Shown here: positions 46,575 to 55,748 of the stretch, in pieces
Layout of the letters: every line of letters starts with the position of its first letter
How positions within the stretch are numbered: the first letter of the stretch is position 1
Origin: Saprospiraceae bacterium
GTDB lineage: Bacteria; Bacteroidota; Bacteroidia; Chitinophagales; Saprospiraceae
Reading direction: 5' to 3'
NCBI GenBank assembly: GCA_013001975.1
Contig: JABDKX010000030.1
Location: forward strand, 1-64,000
Length of the DNA stretch: 64,000 nucleotides
Position numbers and translations under genes: made by a program
Notes under the pieces: model-generated
Told to the model about the DNA's origin: nothing
What the model saw: the letters and a program-made list of their open reading frames with translations, nothing else
The model's database searches: none

Positions 46575-48107
46575 TTAAAACAAGCTATTGATATTTGTCT
46601 TATCAGAAACTTCTTTCGCGATTTCATCAATCCCAATACGTCTTTGTTCAAGTGTATCTCTATCCCTGATTGTAACTGTATTGTTTTCCAGAGTTTCAAA
46701 ATCAATAGTAATTGAATATGGTGTTCCGATTGCATCTTGACGTCTGTATCGACGACCTATTGCATCTTTTTCATCATATTGACACAGAACATGAGGTTTA
46801 ACTTTATCAAATACATCTGTTGCTGCTTTTACTAATTCTTCTTTGTTTTTTACCAACGGTAAGATTGCTGCTTTTACTGGCGACAATGCAGGATGTAACT
46901 TCATGACAGTTCGCGTAGAATCATTTCCTGAAGCATCCGGAACTGTTTCCTCTTGTAACGATTGTCCAACTTGAGCTAAAAACATTCTGTCGCATCCTAT
47001 TGAAGTCTCAACTACATAAGGGACATAGTTTTTATTTAATTCGGGATCGAAATATTGTAGTTTCTTTCCTGACAATTCTTGATGGCTTGATAAGTCGAAG
47101 TCAGTTCTTGAGTGTATGCCTTCCAACTCTCTAAATCCAAAAGGAAATTTGAATTCTATATCAACAGCAGCATTTGCATAGTGCGCTAAGTTGTCATGAT
47201 CATGGAATCTCAGATTTTCTGCAGGTGTCCCTAAAGCTTTATGCCAATCCAGTCTTGTTTGTTTCCAATAGTCATACCATTTCATTTCTTCACCAGGTCT
47301 GACAAAGAATTGCATTTCCATTTGTTCGAATTCTCTCATTCTGAAAATAAACTGTCTTGCAACAATTTCATTTCTAAATGCTTTTCCTATTTGTGCAATG
47401 CCAAAAGGTATTTTTTGTCTTGTAGATTTTTGCACATTTAGAAAGTTTACAAATATGCCTTGAGCAGTTTCTGGTCTTAAATATAGCTTACCTTCTTCTC
47501 CAGCGATATTTCCTAATTGTGTAGAAAACATCAAATTAAACTGTCTGACTTCTGTCCAATTCCTCGAGCCACTATCAGGACAAGCAATTTCCAATTCATC
47601 TATTAAATTTTTAAGACCTTCCATGTCACCATCTCCTAACAATTTATTCATGGTATTTATAGCGTGGTCAATTTTTGCCTGACGTTCTATGATTCTGTTG
47701 TTAGTAGATCTGAATTGTGCTTCATCGAAATCGTCTCCAAATCTTTTTTGAGCTTTAACAACATCTTTTAAAATCTTGGCTTCAATTTTCTCAGCATATC
47801 CTTCAATCAACTGATCTGCTCTGTATCTTTTTTTAGAATCTTTATTATCAATAAGGGGATCATTAAACGCATCTACATGACCTGATGCCTTCCATGTTTT
47901 TGGGTGCATGAAAATTGAAGCATCAATGCCAACAATATTCTTATGCATTTGAACCATACTTTTCCACCAATATTGCTTGATGTTATTTTTAAGTTCAGAT
48001 CCTAATGGTCCATAATCATAAGCTGCAGATAATCCATCATATATTTCACTGGATTGGAAAATAAATCCATATTCCTTACAATGCGATACTAATTTTTTAA
48101 AATCCAT
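46575..48107 (-). CDS. glyS: Glycyl-tRNA synthetase, dimeric (alpha2) type
   Basis: Charges tRNA-Gly. The 510-residue class II enzyme has the single-chain organisation found in Bacteroidota and eukaryotes: motif 1 region GFIFQSSEIYDGLSAAYDYGPLG, motif 2 AQIGKAFRNEI...FRMREFEQMEMQFF, motif 3 ETSIGCDRM and a C-terminal anticodon-binding domain ending DRDTLEQRRIGIDEIA. There is no separate alpha/beta subunit pair. It is the first gene of a run with the HAD gene and recX, and is divergent from phoH. Confidence 0.96.
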   Translation of the reverse strand: MDFKKLVSHCKEYGFIFQSSEIYDGLSAAYDYGPLGSELKNNIKQYWWKSMVQMHKNIVGIDASIFMHPKTWKASGHVDAFNDPLIDNKDSKKRYRADQLIEGYAEKIEAKILKDVVKAQKRFGDDFDEAQFRSTNNRIIERQAKIDHAINTMNKLLGDGDMEGLKNLIDELEIACPDSGSRNWTEVRQFNLMFSTQLGNIAGEEGKLYLRPETAQGIFVNFLNVQKSTRQKIPFGIAQIGKAFRNEIVARQFIFRMREFEQMEMQFFVRPGEEMKWYDYWKQTRLDWHKALGTPAENLRFHDHDNLAHYANAAVDIEFKFPFGFRELEGIHSRTDFDLSSHQELSGKKLQYFDPELNKNYVPYVVETSIGCDRMFLAQVGQSLQEETVPDASGNDSTRTVMKLHPALSPVKAAILPLVKNKEELVKAATDVFDKVKPHVLCQYDEKDAIGRRYRRQDAIGTPYSITIDFETLENNTVTIRDRDTLEQRRIGIDEIAKEVSDKTNINSLF

Positions 48108-48411
48108 TTACCTTATTTTTAAAATTTGGTTGACATCTTTTTATTAAAGAATTGCAAAAGTACAAAAGAAGAACATGCTATACTTACTTCTCCAATTCTT
48201 TTGCTCATCATACAGTTTTTTGAGTCGAAATCATGAAAAAAGTGAGTTTGAAAGAGCATTTATCATGTTTATAGGCGATTCTTTTGTCAAAAGAGGGGTT
48301 ATTTATTAGTAATTTTGCAACTTACTATCGTTTATGAAGGTTAAATATTAAACCGGAAGCGAAGAAAGTATTCTTTAAATCATTAATAACTATAAAATCG
48401 GAAAGAAAATA
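48108..48411. other. Divergent intergenic region between glyS and phoH
   Basis: 304 bases. It holds the predicted phoH promoter (48284-48317) and, on the other strand, TACTTTTG at 48155-48162, a possible glyS -7 element without a well placed TTG. A 44-codon frame at 48175-48309 is not convincing. Confidence 0.6.
48284..48317 (+). promoter_or_regulatory. Predicted phoH operon promoter
   Basis: TTG (48284-48286) and an exact TAnnTTTG element TAATTTTG (48310-48317) are 23 bases apart, within the Bacteroidota range. The predicted start of transcription is near 48324, leaving about 88 bases of leader. Confidence 0.55.
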
Positions 48412-49431
48412 TTGAGTGATATCGTATTAACAATTGGAGGCATAGATCAGCTTGAACTCTACGGACAAAAGAATTCTAAATTAAATCTCATCAAAAAAGC
48501 ATTTCCTGAATTAAATTTTAATACACGAGGTGAAACATTAAAAATTTCAGGAGACAAGAAGCAAACTCAAAAGGCTAAAGCAAAAATTGAACAGTTGGTA
48601 AAATTGATTCGAAGAGATCATACTGTCAATGTTCAAAAAGTGAAGGATGTTTTAAATGGCAACCTTGCTTATGAGTTGGACGAGAGCGTTTCTGATGACA
48701 CAGCTTCTGATGGACCAGTAAAATCAAATATTATTGTCTATGGTCGAAATGCAAAAGCTATAAAAGCAAGAACACGCAATCAGAAAAAAATGGTTCAGTT
48801 AAGCGAGATGAATGATATAGTGTTTGCCATTGGTCCTGCTGGTACAGGAAAAACATATACTGCTGTGGCATTAGCAGTCAGAGCATTAAAAACGAAAATG
48901 GTTCGTAAGATTATATTGACACGGCCCGCTGTTGAGGCAGGTGAAAGTCTTGGATTTTTACCAGGTGATTTAAAAGATAAAATCGATCCATACTTAAGGC
49001 CGCTTTATGATGCTTTGGATGATATGTTACCTGCAGAGAAGTTGGAACATTTTATGCAAACCAGAATTATTGAAGTGGCTCCCTTGGCATTTATGCGAGG
49101 TCGAACTTTAGACAACGCGTTTATAATTTTAGATGAAGCTCAAAACTGTACTTCAGTTCAAATAAAAATGTTCTTAACCAGATTAGGGCCGTCGGCAAAA
49201 TGTATCATCACAGGTGATTTATCACAAATAGATCTTCCTAGGCATCAGCGATCTGGTCTATATAAGGCATTAGATATATTGGGTGATCTGAATGGTATTT
49301 CTAAATTATTTTTAACTGCAGAGGATGTTGTAAGACATCGTTTGGTGAAGGATATTATTAACAGATACGAAGAGGAGTCACAAAGATATAAAGAGGATAA
49401 AAAAGAAAACGAAAAACCCAAAAACGATTAA
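48412..49431 (+). CDS. phoH: PhoH-family ATPase
   Basis: A 339-residue PhoH/YbeZ-type ATPase, an RNA-linked protein thought to cooperate with YbeY in rRNA processing. It shows an N-terminal KH-like part (about 1-75), then the ATPase with Walker A GPAGTGKT (141-148), [31 protein letters not shown], Walker [10 protein letters not shown] and the [10 protein letters not shown] sensor region. The start is TTG at 48412, giving the family N terminus; no in-frame ATG is found in the preceding codons. osmC overlaps the stop by one base (TAATG). Confidence 0.92.
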   Translation: MSDIVLTIGGIDQLELYGQKNSKLNLIKKAFPELNFNTRGETLKISGDKKQTQKAKAKIEQLVKLIRRDHTVNVQKVKDVLNGNLAYELDESVSDDTASDGPVKSNIIVYGRNAKAIKARTRNQKKMVQLSEMNDIVFAIGPAGTGKTYTAVALAVRALKTKMVRKIILTRPAVEAGESLGFLPGDLKDKIDPYLRPLYDALDDMLPAEKLEHFMQTRIIEVAPLAFMRGRTLDNAFIILDEAQNCTSVQIKMFLTRLGPSAKCIITGDLSQIDLPRHQRSGLYKALDILGDLNGISKLFLTAEDVVRHRLVKDIINRYEEESQRYKEDKKENEKPKND

Positions 49432-49838
49432 TGATAGCCAAGGTTATATACAAAGGAAACTTAAGAACGGAAGCTACCCATCTTAAGTCGGGGAATGTCA
49501 TCATAACCGACGCACCAACCGATAATCAAGGAAAAGGTGAAGCTTTTTCACCAACAGATTTAGCTTCAACATCTTTGGCTAGTTGCATTTTAACCATTAT
49601 GGGCATTGCAGCTCAAAACCATGATATTGATATTACTGGTAGTCAAGCCGAAGTCATAAAGGTTATGGCTTCGAATCCTAGGCGCATTGCAGAAATTAAT
49701 ATCAAACTGATCATGCCAGCTAGAGATTATTCGCAAAAAAATAAAAAGATTCTCGAAGCAGCTGCTCACCATTGTCCAGTTGGCTTAAGTTTACACCCAG
49801 AAACAAAAGAGAACATTATTATTCAATGGGCTGAGTAA
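49431..49838 (+). CDS. OsmC/Ohr-family protein
   Basis: A 135-residue member of the OsmC family of thiol peroxidases. The two conserved cysteines are Cys52 (LASCILTIMG) and Cys115 (HHCPVGLSL), and the PTDLASTSLASC helix is typical. It is a YhfA-like OsmC protein rather than a clear Ohr; the substrate may be a hydroperoxide or the protein may have lost this role. It starts on the last base of phoH and precedes aroA by 7 bases, so the three are co-transcribed. Confidence 0.92.
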   Translation: MIAKVIYKGNLRTEATHLKSGNVIITDAPTDNQGKGEAFSPTDLASTSLASCILTIMGIAAQNHDIDITGSQAEVIKVMASNPRRIAEINIKLIMPARDYSQKNKKILEAAAHHCPVGLSLHPETKENIIIQWAE

Positions 49839-49845
49839 TTGTTCT

Positions 49846-51078
49846 ATGAATAAATTGATTTTACGTGGCCCGCAATCTGACATTGATGTTTCATTAACAA
49901 TCGGTGGTTCCAAGAGTATTACAAATCGTGTTTTGCTTATTCGTGCACTCAGTGGCAACAATTTTGAAATTGAAAATCTATCCAATAGTGATGATAGTCA
50001 AACAATGATGAATTTGTTTGCTGATCAAGATCAACACATTTTTGATTGTCACCATGCAGGAACAACTTTCAGATTTCTTACAGCGTATTTCTCACTTCAA
50101 AAAGGAGAGCAAATCTTAACAGGATCTGCAAGAATGAAAAACAGACCAATAGGACCATTGGTTGATGCGCTCAGAAGCTTAGGAGCACATATAGAATATT
50201 TAGAAAAGGAAGGATATCCACCTTTAAAAATACGCCCATTTAACAAGCAAAAAACTAAAGATATTTCAATCAAAGCGGATATTAGCAGTCAGTTCATTTC
50301 AGCATTATGTATGATTGGTCCTAGTTTAAAGCAAGGCATAAGTATTAAGCTTGAAGGCGAATTGGTATCACAACCTTATTTGGAAATGACATTAAAAATC
50401 ATGTCTGATTTTGGTATAAAATCTAACTTTGAAAATCAACAAATACATATTTCTTCTCAGCGATATGAATCAAAGAAATATCTTGTTGAATCAGATTGGT
50501 CATCTGCCAGTTATCATTTTGCTATTGCGGCACTTAAGCCAAATTCAAAAATTTTATTAAACCATTTTTTTGAAGACAGTCTTCAAGGAGATTCAGCTAT
50601 TACAAAAATGGCTCAATCTTTTGGTGTGCAAACAACATTTAACGGTACAAGTTTACTTATCCAATCTGATGATCATAATCTAAATGAGTTCAACTATGAT
50701 TTTATCGAACAACCTGATATTGCTCAGACTATTGCAGTAATGGCTGCTGGTAAAGGAATATCTGTTTTTTACAATGGCCTTAAAACATTGAGAATTAAGG
50801 AAACAGATAGAATTGAAGCCTTGCAAAATGAGCTTAAAAAGATTAATGTAAATCTTATTAAAAGTCTAAAAGATCATTGGGAGTTTGAGCAATTTGGTTT
50901 TGCCAAGATTAACAATCCTGTTTTTGATACATATCAAGATCATCGAATGGCGATGTCTTTTGCACCTTTAGCCATCCTAGGTAACATTTGTATTAATGAG
51001 CCTGAAGTTGTCTCAAAGTCATATCCTGACTTTTGGGATCATCTGAAAGAGATGGGCTTTAAATTAGAAGTGAAATAA
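49846..51078 (+). CDS. aroA: 3-phosphoshikimate 1-carboxyvinyltransferase (EPSP synthase)
   Basis: Joins shikimate-3-phosphate with phosphoenolpyruvate in aromatic amino acid synthesis. The 410-residue enzyme is slightly short but complete: GGSKSITNRVLLIRALS at the N terminus, the HHAGTTFRFLTAYF and GSARMKNRPIGPLVDALRSLG loops, SSQFISALCM, and DTYQDHRMAMSFAPL at the C terminus. The common LxGNAGTAMRPL motif is replaced by the HHAGTTFRF form found in Bacteroidota; glyphosate sensitivity cannot be judged from this. It is the end of a phoH-osmC-aroA operon. Confidence 0.95.
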   Translation: MNKLILRGPQSDIDVSLTIGGSKSITNRVLLIRALSGNNFEIENLSNSDDSQTMMNLFADQDQHIFDCHHAGTTFRFLTAYFSLQKGEQILTGSARMKNRPIGPLVDALRSLGAHIEYLEKEGYPPLKIRPFNKQKTKDISIKADISSQFISALCMIGPSLKQGISIKLEGELVSQPYLEMTLKIMSDFGIKSNFENQQIHISSQRYESKKYLVESDWSSASYHFAIAALKPNSKILLNHFFEDSLQGDSAITKMAQSFGVQTTFNGTSLLIQSDDHNLNEFNYDFIEQPDIAQTIAVMAAGKGISVFYNGLKTLRIKETDRIEALQNELKKINVNLIKSLKDHWEFEQFGFAKINNPVFDTYQDHRMAMSFAPLAILGNICINEPEVVSKSYPDFWDHLKEMGFKLEVK

Positions 51079-51079
51079 A

Positions 51080-51112
51080 AAAAGAGCGTATTGAAAACCA
51101 ACACGCTCTTTT
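51080..51112. terminator. Bidirectional terminator between aroA and the T9SS metalloprotease
   Basis: AAAAGAGCGT (51080-51089) pairs with ACGCTCTTTT (51103-51112), with A and T runs on the two outer sides, so it can end both convergent transcripts. Confidence 0.8.
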
Positions 51113-51130
51113 GCATATATTTAAAATATC

Positions 51131-54100
51131 TTAGTCTATAATTACAGACTTAACAAATTCATCTTTTTCTGAACTGGCTTTCAAAATATAGTAACCAGGT
51201 TTTAGGCCTTTAAACTCAGACTTAAATAATGTCTGAAGATTGGTTGCATTTACCTTTGGTTGATTAAATACTTCTTCTCCCCATTTATTAAAAATCACTA
51301 TTTGCACTTCATTTGAGGCTTGCAATTTTTGTTGAATCGCTGCACTCAATGCTTCAATAGGATCAGCTATTGAATTAATTGGATTTGTAGGATCTGTAAA
51401 AGAACCATCATCGCAAGGTCCAATCTCAGCTTCAAATTCAGTACCGGCAACCACTTCAAATCCAGGATCTAAATCAATGGTATTGCCAGCTCTAAATAAT
51501 ATTGATTGTCCATTATCTGCTACTGCATCTGAAGTTATGTCTATTTCGGCTGCATATGTATTTTGCGTTATATTATTTATAACTAAGCTGGTACCGTCAC
51601 ATGGTGGTGGTGGCGCACAGCCTTCGTCAATTACGTTATCACAATCGTTATCAATACCATCACAAATTTCAGTGGCTCCAGGATTCACATTTGCATCCAG
51701 GTCATCACAATCTGTATCATCTAAAACGAAACCAGATGGTGGACTGCAAGCATCCATTGTTACTGCTGCATCTCCATAACCATCATCATCGATATCACGA
51801 TAATAAGTAGTCATAACGCCTTCATCAGTGTTGCCATCACAGTTGTTATCGATACCATCACATACTTCCGGATTCCCAGGAAATGCATTTGGTTCGTTAT
51901 CATCACAATCTGTGTTGTCAACTACATATCCAGCTGGTTGAGAACATGCTTGTACGAATACATTTGCATCTCCATATGTATCATTATCAAAATCTCTGAA
52001 ATACATATTCAACAGGCCTTCATCTGTATTGCCATCACAATTGTTATCAATACCATCACAAACTTCGGGGTTTCCAGGAAAAGCATTTGGTTCATCATCA
52101 TCGCAATCACCAGTGATAGCTGTTAATTCTGCTACAACTTTATAACCTGCTGGTCTGTTACATTGCGTTGTATTGACACCATCACTATACCCGTCATCAT
52201 CCGCGTCTTTATACCAAAGTTGTCCAGGGAACTCCAATGGATCGTTATCATCACAGTCTGTATTATCAAGAACGAATCCTGAAGGCGGCGTACAAGCTTG
52301 TGTTGTTACCCCAGGATTTCCAAAACCATCAGCATCCAAATCACGATAATATGTTATTGTGACGCCTTCATCAATATTCCCATCACAGTTATTATCAACG
52401 CCGTCACATATTTCTGTTGCTGCAGGATTTATTAATGCATCGTTATCATCACAATCTGTATTGTCTAAGACATAACCAGTTGGTTGTGATGCTGATTGCT
52501 GAGAGTTGTTAGGATCACCATAAGTATCATTGTCTAAATCACGATACCATGTTTGCGTGCCGTAAGTACAAGATCCATCGTCAATAGTTGCAGCAGGATC
52601 ATAATTTGTTGCTGCGGGATCTGTACAACCTAAAACCTGTGGCACATCAAAGTAAAAACTATAATCTTCCACTTCTCCAGTTGAAGGAGATGTACATCCA
52701 TTGGCTCCGATTGAGGTCGTTGATACAATGATTCTAAACCTCAGTAATTCTGCAGTCACTGGAGATGTTGCCGTTGTCAATGTCAAACCTAAGTTTCCGT
52801 TTCCAGAAAAGGTAAACAGAGCTGACGCTTCACCAGTATCCGTAAAATCTCCATCATTATTATAATCTACAAAATATCTGATTCTTGAAACACCTGTTAC
52901 ACCAACGACCAAAGTATAAGCTGTATTTTCATCCATTGTTCCTATATCAGAACAAGAAAAATCATCATAAATACCTGAAGCTGTTGACGAAGTCGAAATG
53001 TTAGAAATTGAAACACCGGTTATTCCACCGCTGCCGCCGCCACCTGATGGTGTACAAGGATTTGGTGGTGCTGCTTGAATATCCACATAATTTGTAAAAT
53101 CATCAGAACCTGCACTGTTAGTTGAGGTTACTTTTGCATAATGTAAACCAGCTGTATTATATGTGATCAATGGTTTTTCATCTGTTGAAGACGCAGGAGA
53201 CCCAGTTGGAAAATCCCAAGATCTGGTTGCCCCATATTGTGATTGATCTTCAAACTCAATATCTTCTCCTGTACAAACAGCGATTGCTGATTGGAAAAAG
53301 TTACCTACTGGAGGGCCGATTGTTGAGCAATCTAACAAATAACCTTGTGCACTAACACGCGTATTAATTGTATTTTTTGTTCCTGTGTTCCAATTTTCAG
53401 TAATAAGAACACTCGGGTACATTATATTGGTATTCGAAGAATCGTGTCCTGCGTTCCAATTGTGCCCTATTTCATGTGTTACCATTGACTTTAGACTTGG
53501 TGCAGATCCACCATAGTTTTCCAACAGATGATGCCATCCTGGCGTGTAAGCCAGTCCAACTGTGCCGGCGTTTCCGTTAAAAACAATATCTCTATCAGTC
53601 CATAATCCTGCCATGGTGTAATCAACACCAAATTCACCAGTTGCGCCACCTGAGTTTCCTCCTCCAGCATTTCCGGGTCCTCTTGCCCAGTTTCTAAAAT
53701 TACTTAATAATGTACTTGCATTGGTTGTGCCTGTGTTGGGATCTAATGGATCATTTGCTGAACTAGAAGGAACAAAATGAGCAACGACGTCATATTCTAA
53801 ATTAGCGTCAAATTCTGATCTGTAATTTGTTTGAACATCATTTAGAACGCCTAAGTTAAAATTCATTACTCCTGTTACATCAGTGTAGGCTGCTACCATG
53901 TCATAGGTATTGGCAATGGCGTAGTCTATAATTTTACATAATGTGGTTGGCATTTTTGATGGGGTGTCATCTTTTATTTTGTAACCTTTTACTTGATCAC
54001 TACCACATGTATGTTCTCCTGTCTCTATTACATGAGCTACATAATATTTCACAAATAAATTTCTTGGTGCATTTTTTTCAAAATGTCTCAAAGGTTCAAT

Positions 54101-54481
54101 ATAAATAGTTGCGCTGCCTTCCTTTATAAAACCAAAAATGAAATCATCATTAATGGTAAGACTTACAAGCCCACCGACATTTGTAGAACCTCCTAAACAC
54201 AAGGGCATATTTGGTTTTTCAAATGAAACTGTTAAGTTATCAGTGTAAAGATTTAATTCATATTTCAGATCTTCCAAATACAGATCTAAAAAAGGTGTTT
54301 TAGATGTGATATTTACATCTTCCTTTTTAACATCAATACTGAAAATTTCATATTCCGATACATTAGCATCTAGATTTTCATAAATTTCACTTGATTCGTA
54401 TTTCTCCCCTATAATCGTAGATTGACTAAATGAAATATTAACTATCGATAAGAATAAAAACAATAATAATGCTTGACGCAT
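51131..54481 (-). CDS. T9SS-secreted metalloprotease with PKD, GEVED and MopE repeats
   Basis: A 1116-residue secreted protein from the ATG at 54481 (signal MRQALLLFLFLSIVNISFSQ). The metzincin-like catalytic domain (about 190-400) has HEIGHNWNAGH (His336, Glu337, His340, His346) and a Met-turn in NIMYPS. Then a PKD-type domain (about 405-480), a GEVED domain (about 500-615), a DPAATNYDPAATIDDGSC segment, five MopE-type calcium-binding repeats (about 640-960), a coathanger-like beta domain and a C-terminal sorting region. The last mixes a type B-like IFNKWGEEVFN with a type A-like GYYILKASSEKDEFVKSV ending. It is probably exported by T9SS and acts outside the cell. Confidence 0.9.
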   Translation of the reverse strand: MRQALLLFLFLSIVNISFSQSTIIGEKYESSEIYENLDANVSEYEIFSIDVKKEDVNITSKTPFLDLYLEDLKYELNLYTDNLTVSFEKPNMPLCLGGSTNVGGLVSLTINDDFIFGFIKEGSATIYIEPLRHFEKNAPRNLFVKYYVAHVIETGEHTCGSDQVKGYKIKDDTPSKMPTTLCKIIDYAIANTYDMVAAYTDVTGVMNFNLGVLNDVQTNYRSEFDANLEYDVVAHFVPSSSANDPLDPNTGTTNASTLLSNFRNWARGPGNAGGGNSGGATGEFGVDYTMAGLWTDRDIVFNGNAGTVGLAYTPGWHHLLENYGGSAPSLKSMVTHEIGHNWNAGHDSSNTNIMYPSVLITENWNTGTKNTINTRVSAQGYLLDCSTIGPPVGNFFQSAIAVCTGEDIEFEDQSQYGATRSWDFPTGSPASSTDEKPLITYNTAGLHYAKVTSTNSAGSDDFTNYVDIQAAPPNPCTPSGGGGSGGITGVSISNISTSSTASGIYDDFSCSDIGTMDENTAYTLVVGVTGVSRIRYFVDYNNDGDFTDTGEASALFTFSGNGNLGLTLTTATSPVTAELLRFRIIVSTTSIGANGCTSPSTGEVEDYSFYFDVPQVLGCTDPAATNYDPAATIDDGSCTYGTQTWYRDLDNDTYGDPNNSQQSASQPTGYVLDNTDCDDNDALINPAATEICDGVDNNCDGNIDEGVTITYYRDLDADGFGNPGVTTQACTPPSGFVLDNTDCDDNDPLEFPGQLWYKDADDDGYSDGVNTTQCNRPAGYKVVAELTAITGDCDDDEPNAFPGNPEVCDGIDNNCDGNTDEGLLNMYFRDFDNDTYGDANVFVQACSQPAGYVVDNTDCDDNEPNAFPGNPEVCDGIDNNCDGNTDEGVMTTYYRDIDDDGYGDAAVTMDACSPPSGFVLDDTDCDDLDANVNPGATEICDGIDNDCDNVIDEGCAPPPPCDGTSLVINNITQNTYAAEIDITSDAVADNGQSILFRAGNTIDLDPGFEVVAGTEFEAEIGPCDDGSFTDPTNPINSIADPIEALSAAIQQKLQASNEVQIVIFNKWGEEVFNQPKVNATNLQTLFKSEFKGLKPGYYILKASSEKDEFVKSVIID
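51600..52560 (-). repeat. Tandem MopE-type repeats inside the metalloprotease gene
   Basis: About five units of 60-70 codons encode YRDxDxDxYG, then DNTDCDDNDxxxNP, then EICDGxDNNCDGNxDEG. One unit is shortened and lacks the CDGxDNNCDG part. The two units near 51830-51910 and 52010-52090 are nearly identical in DNA, indicating recent duplication or gene conversion. Confidence 0.85.
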
Positions 54482-54596
54482 AGATTTAGAATTTGAATTT
54501 AGCAAATTGGATTGTTATAATAATTGTTGCTTGATAGCTTTTTAATATTAAGGGATTTCAAAAATAATAAATATTAAAACCTTGTGCTTTAAGGGT

Positions 54597-55634
54597 TTAC
54601 CCTTTATTTGCCAATTGTCCGCAAGCTGCATCAATATCTTTCCCTCTTGACCGTCTTACAGTCACCATAACCCCTTTTTTCTTAAGGTATTTGGCGAAAT
54701 TATCAATACTCACTGATAAAGACTTCTCAAAATTCACGCCATCTATCGGATTATACTCGATTATATTGATTTTTACAGGAAAATGTTTCGTTAATTGATA
54801 CAAATTCGCTGCATCTTCCAATGTATCGTTAAAGCCTTTAAAACTTATATATTCATAGCTTATCCTATTCTTTGTCTTCTCATAAAAGTAATTCAAGGCT
54901 TCCATTAATGTTGACAGGTCATTTTGATCATTAATCGGCATGATTTGACTTCGCTTTTCATCAGTAGCTGCATGGAGTGATAAAGCCAAGTTAAATTTCA
55001 CCTCATCATCAGCCAATTTTTTAATCATTTTCGCAATTCCAACTGTACTGACAGTAATTCTTTTAGGCGACATACCTAGACCTGCATCTGAGCATATATA
55101 ATTGATGCCTGTCAATAAGTTTTTATAATTCAACAATGGTTCTCCCATGCCCATAAAAACAATATTGGTCAAATGATGGCCAAAATGTTCTTTGACTTGT
55201 TTATTGACAAGCACTACTTGGTCATATATTTCAGCTGGTCCAAGGTTTCGCATGCGCTTCATCTTTCCTGTCGCGCAAAAACTACAATTTAGGCTACATC
55301 CTACTTGTGAAGAAACACAAGCTGTATAACGATTATCTTTTACGACAGGAATTAAAACAGACTCTACCAGATGGTCATCATATAGCTTTAAACGAGATTT
55401 GATGGTACCATCGCTGCTTTTCTGAATTTTATCAACAGTAACAGGATGAAAAACAAAGTTTTTATCCAAAGTCTTTATCAAATCTTTGGGCAGGTTACGC
55501 ATCTCAGAAAAATCAGTTTTCGACTTTTTCCATACCCATTCCCAAATTTGATTTGATTTAAATTTAGGCAAGCCCAAATCAACTATAAATTGATCGAGAT
55601 CTGATTTGTCGATATTTCTGATGTCGAGTTTCAA
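54597..55634 (-). CDS. rlmN: Dual-specificity rRNA/tRNA methyltransferase RlmN
   Basis: A radical-SAM methyltransferase acting on adenosine 2503 of 23S rRNA and A37 of some tRNAs. The 345-residue protein has the CxxxCxxC cluster at Cys113, Cys117 and Cys120 (GCSLNCSFCATG), FMGMGEPLLNY, SLHA and the C-terminal catalytic Cys338 (DAACGQLANKG) that receives the methyl group. Its features separate it from Cfr, which lacks the same C-terminal length. A TACTTTTG -7-like element lies at 55651-55658 just upstream. It is monocistronic. Confidence 0.95.
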   Translation of the reverse strand: MKLDIRNIDKSDLDQFIVDLGLPKFKSNQIWEWVWKKSKTDFSEMRNLPKDLIKTLDKNFVFHPVTVDKIQKSSDGTIKSRLKLYDDHLVESVLIPVVKDNRYTACVSSQVGCSLNCSFCATGKMKRMRNLGPAEIYDQVVLVNKQVKEHFGHHLTNIVFMGMGEPLLNYKNLLTGINYICSDAGLGMSPKRITVSTVGIAKMIKKLADDEVKFNLALSLHAATDEKRSQIMPINDQNDLSTLMEALNYFYEKTKNRISYEYISFKGFNDTLEDAANLYQLTKHFPVKINIIEYNPIDGVNFEKSLSVSIDNFAKYLKKKGVMVTVRRSRGKDIDAACGQLANKG

Positions 55635-55748
55635 GCTCTTAATTTACTGGCAAAAGTATGGAATAGTTTTTTATATAACTTATTAATATAGTTATTACGA
55701 TATTTGTTTAGGAATTTTGACTAAAATCAATAATAATCAACGTATTCA

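Noticed and set aside
48175-48309. 44-codon ATG frame between glyS and phoH
   Set aside because: It covers the predicted phoH promoter, has no convincing signal or domain, and its composition is like intergenic DNA.
51477-51779. 100-codon plus-strand frame opposite the MopE repeats
   Set aside because: It arises from the repetitive Asp/Asn-rich coding sequence of the metalloprotease on the other strand.
51600-52560. Regularly spaced similar DNA that could be taken for a CRISPR array
   Set aside because: The repeats are about 200 bases long, in frame, and encode MopE-type protein repeats; there are no short direct repeats with unique spacers and no cas genes.
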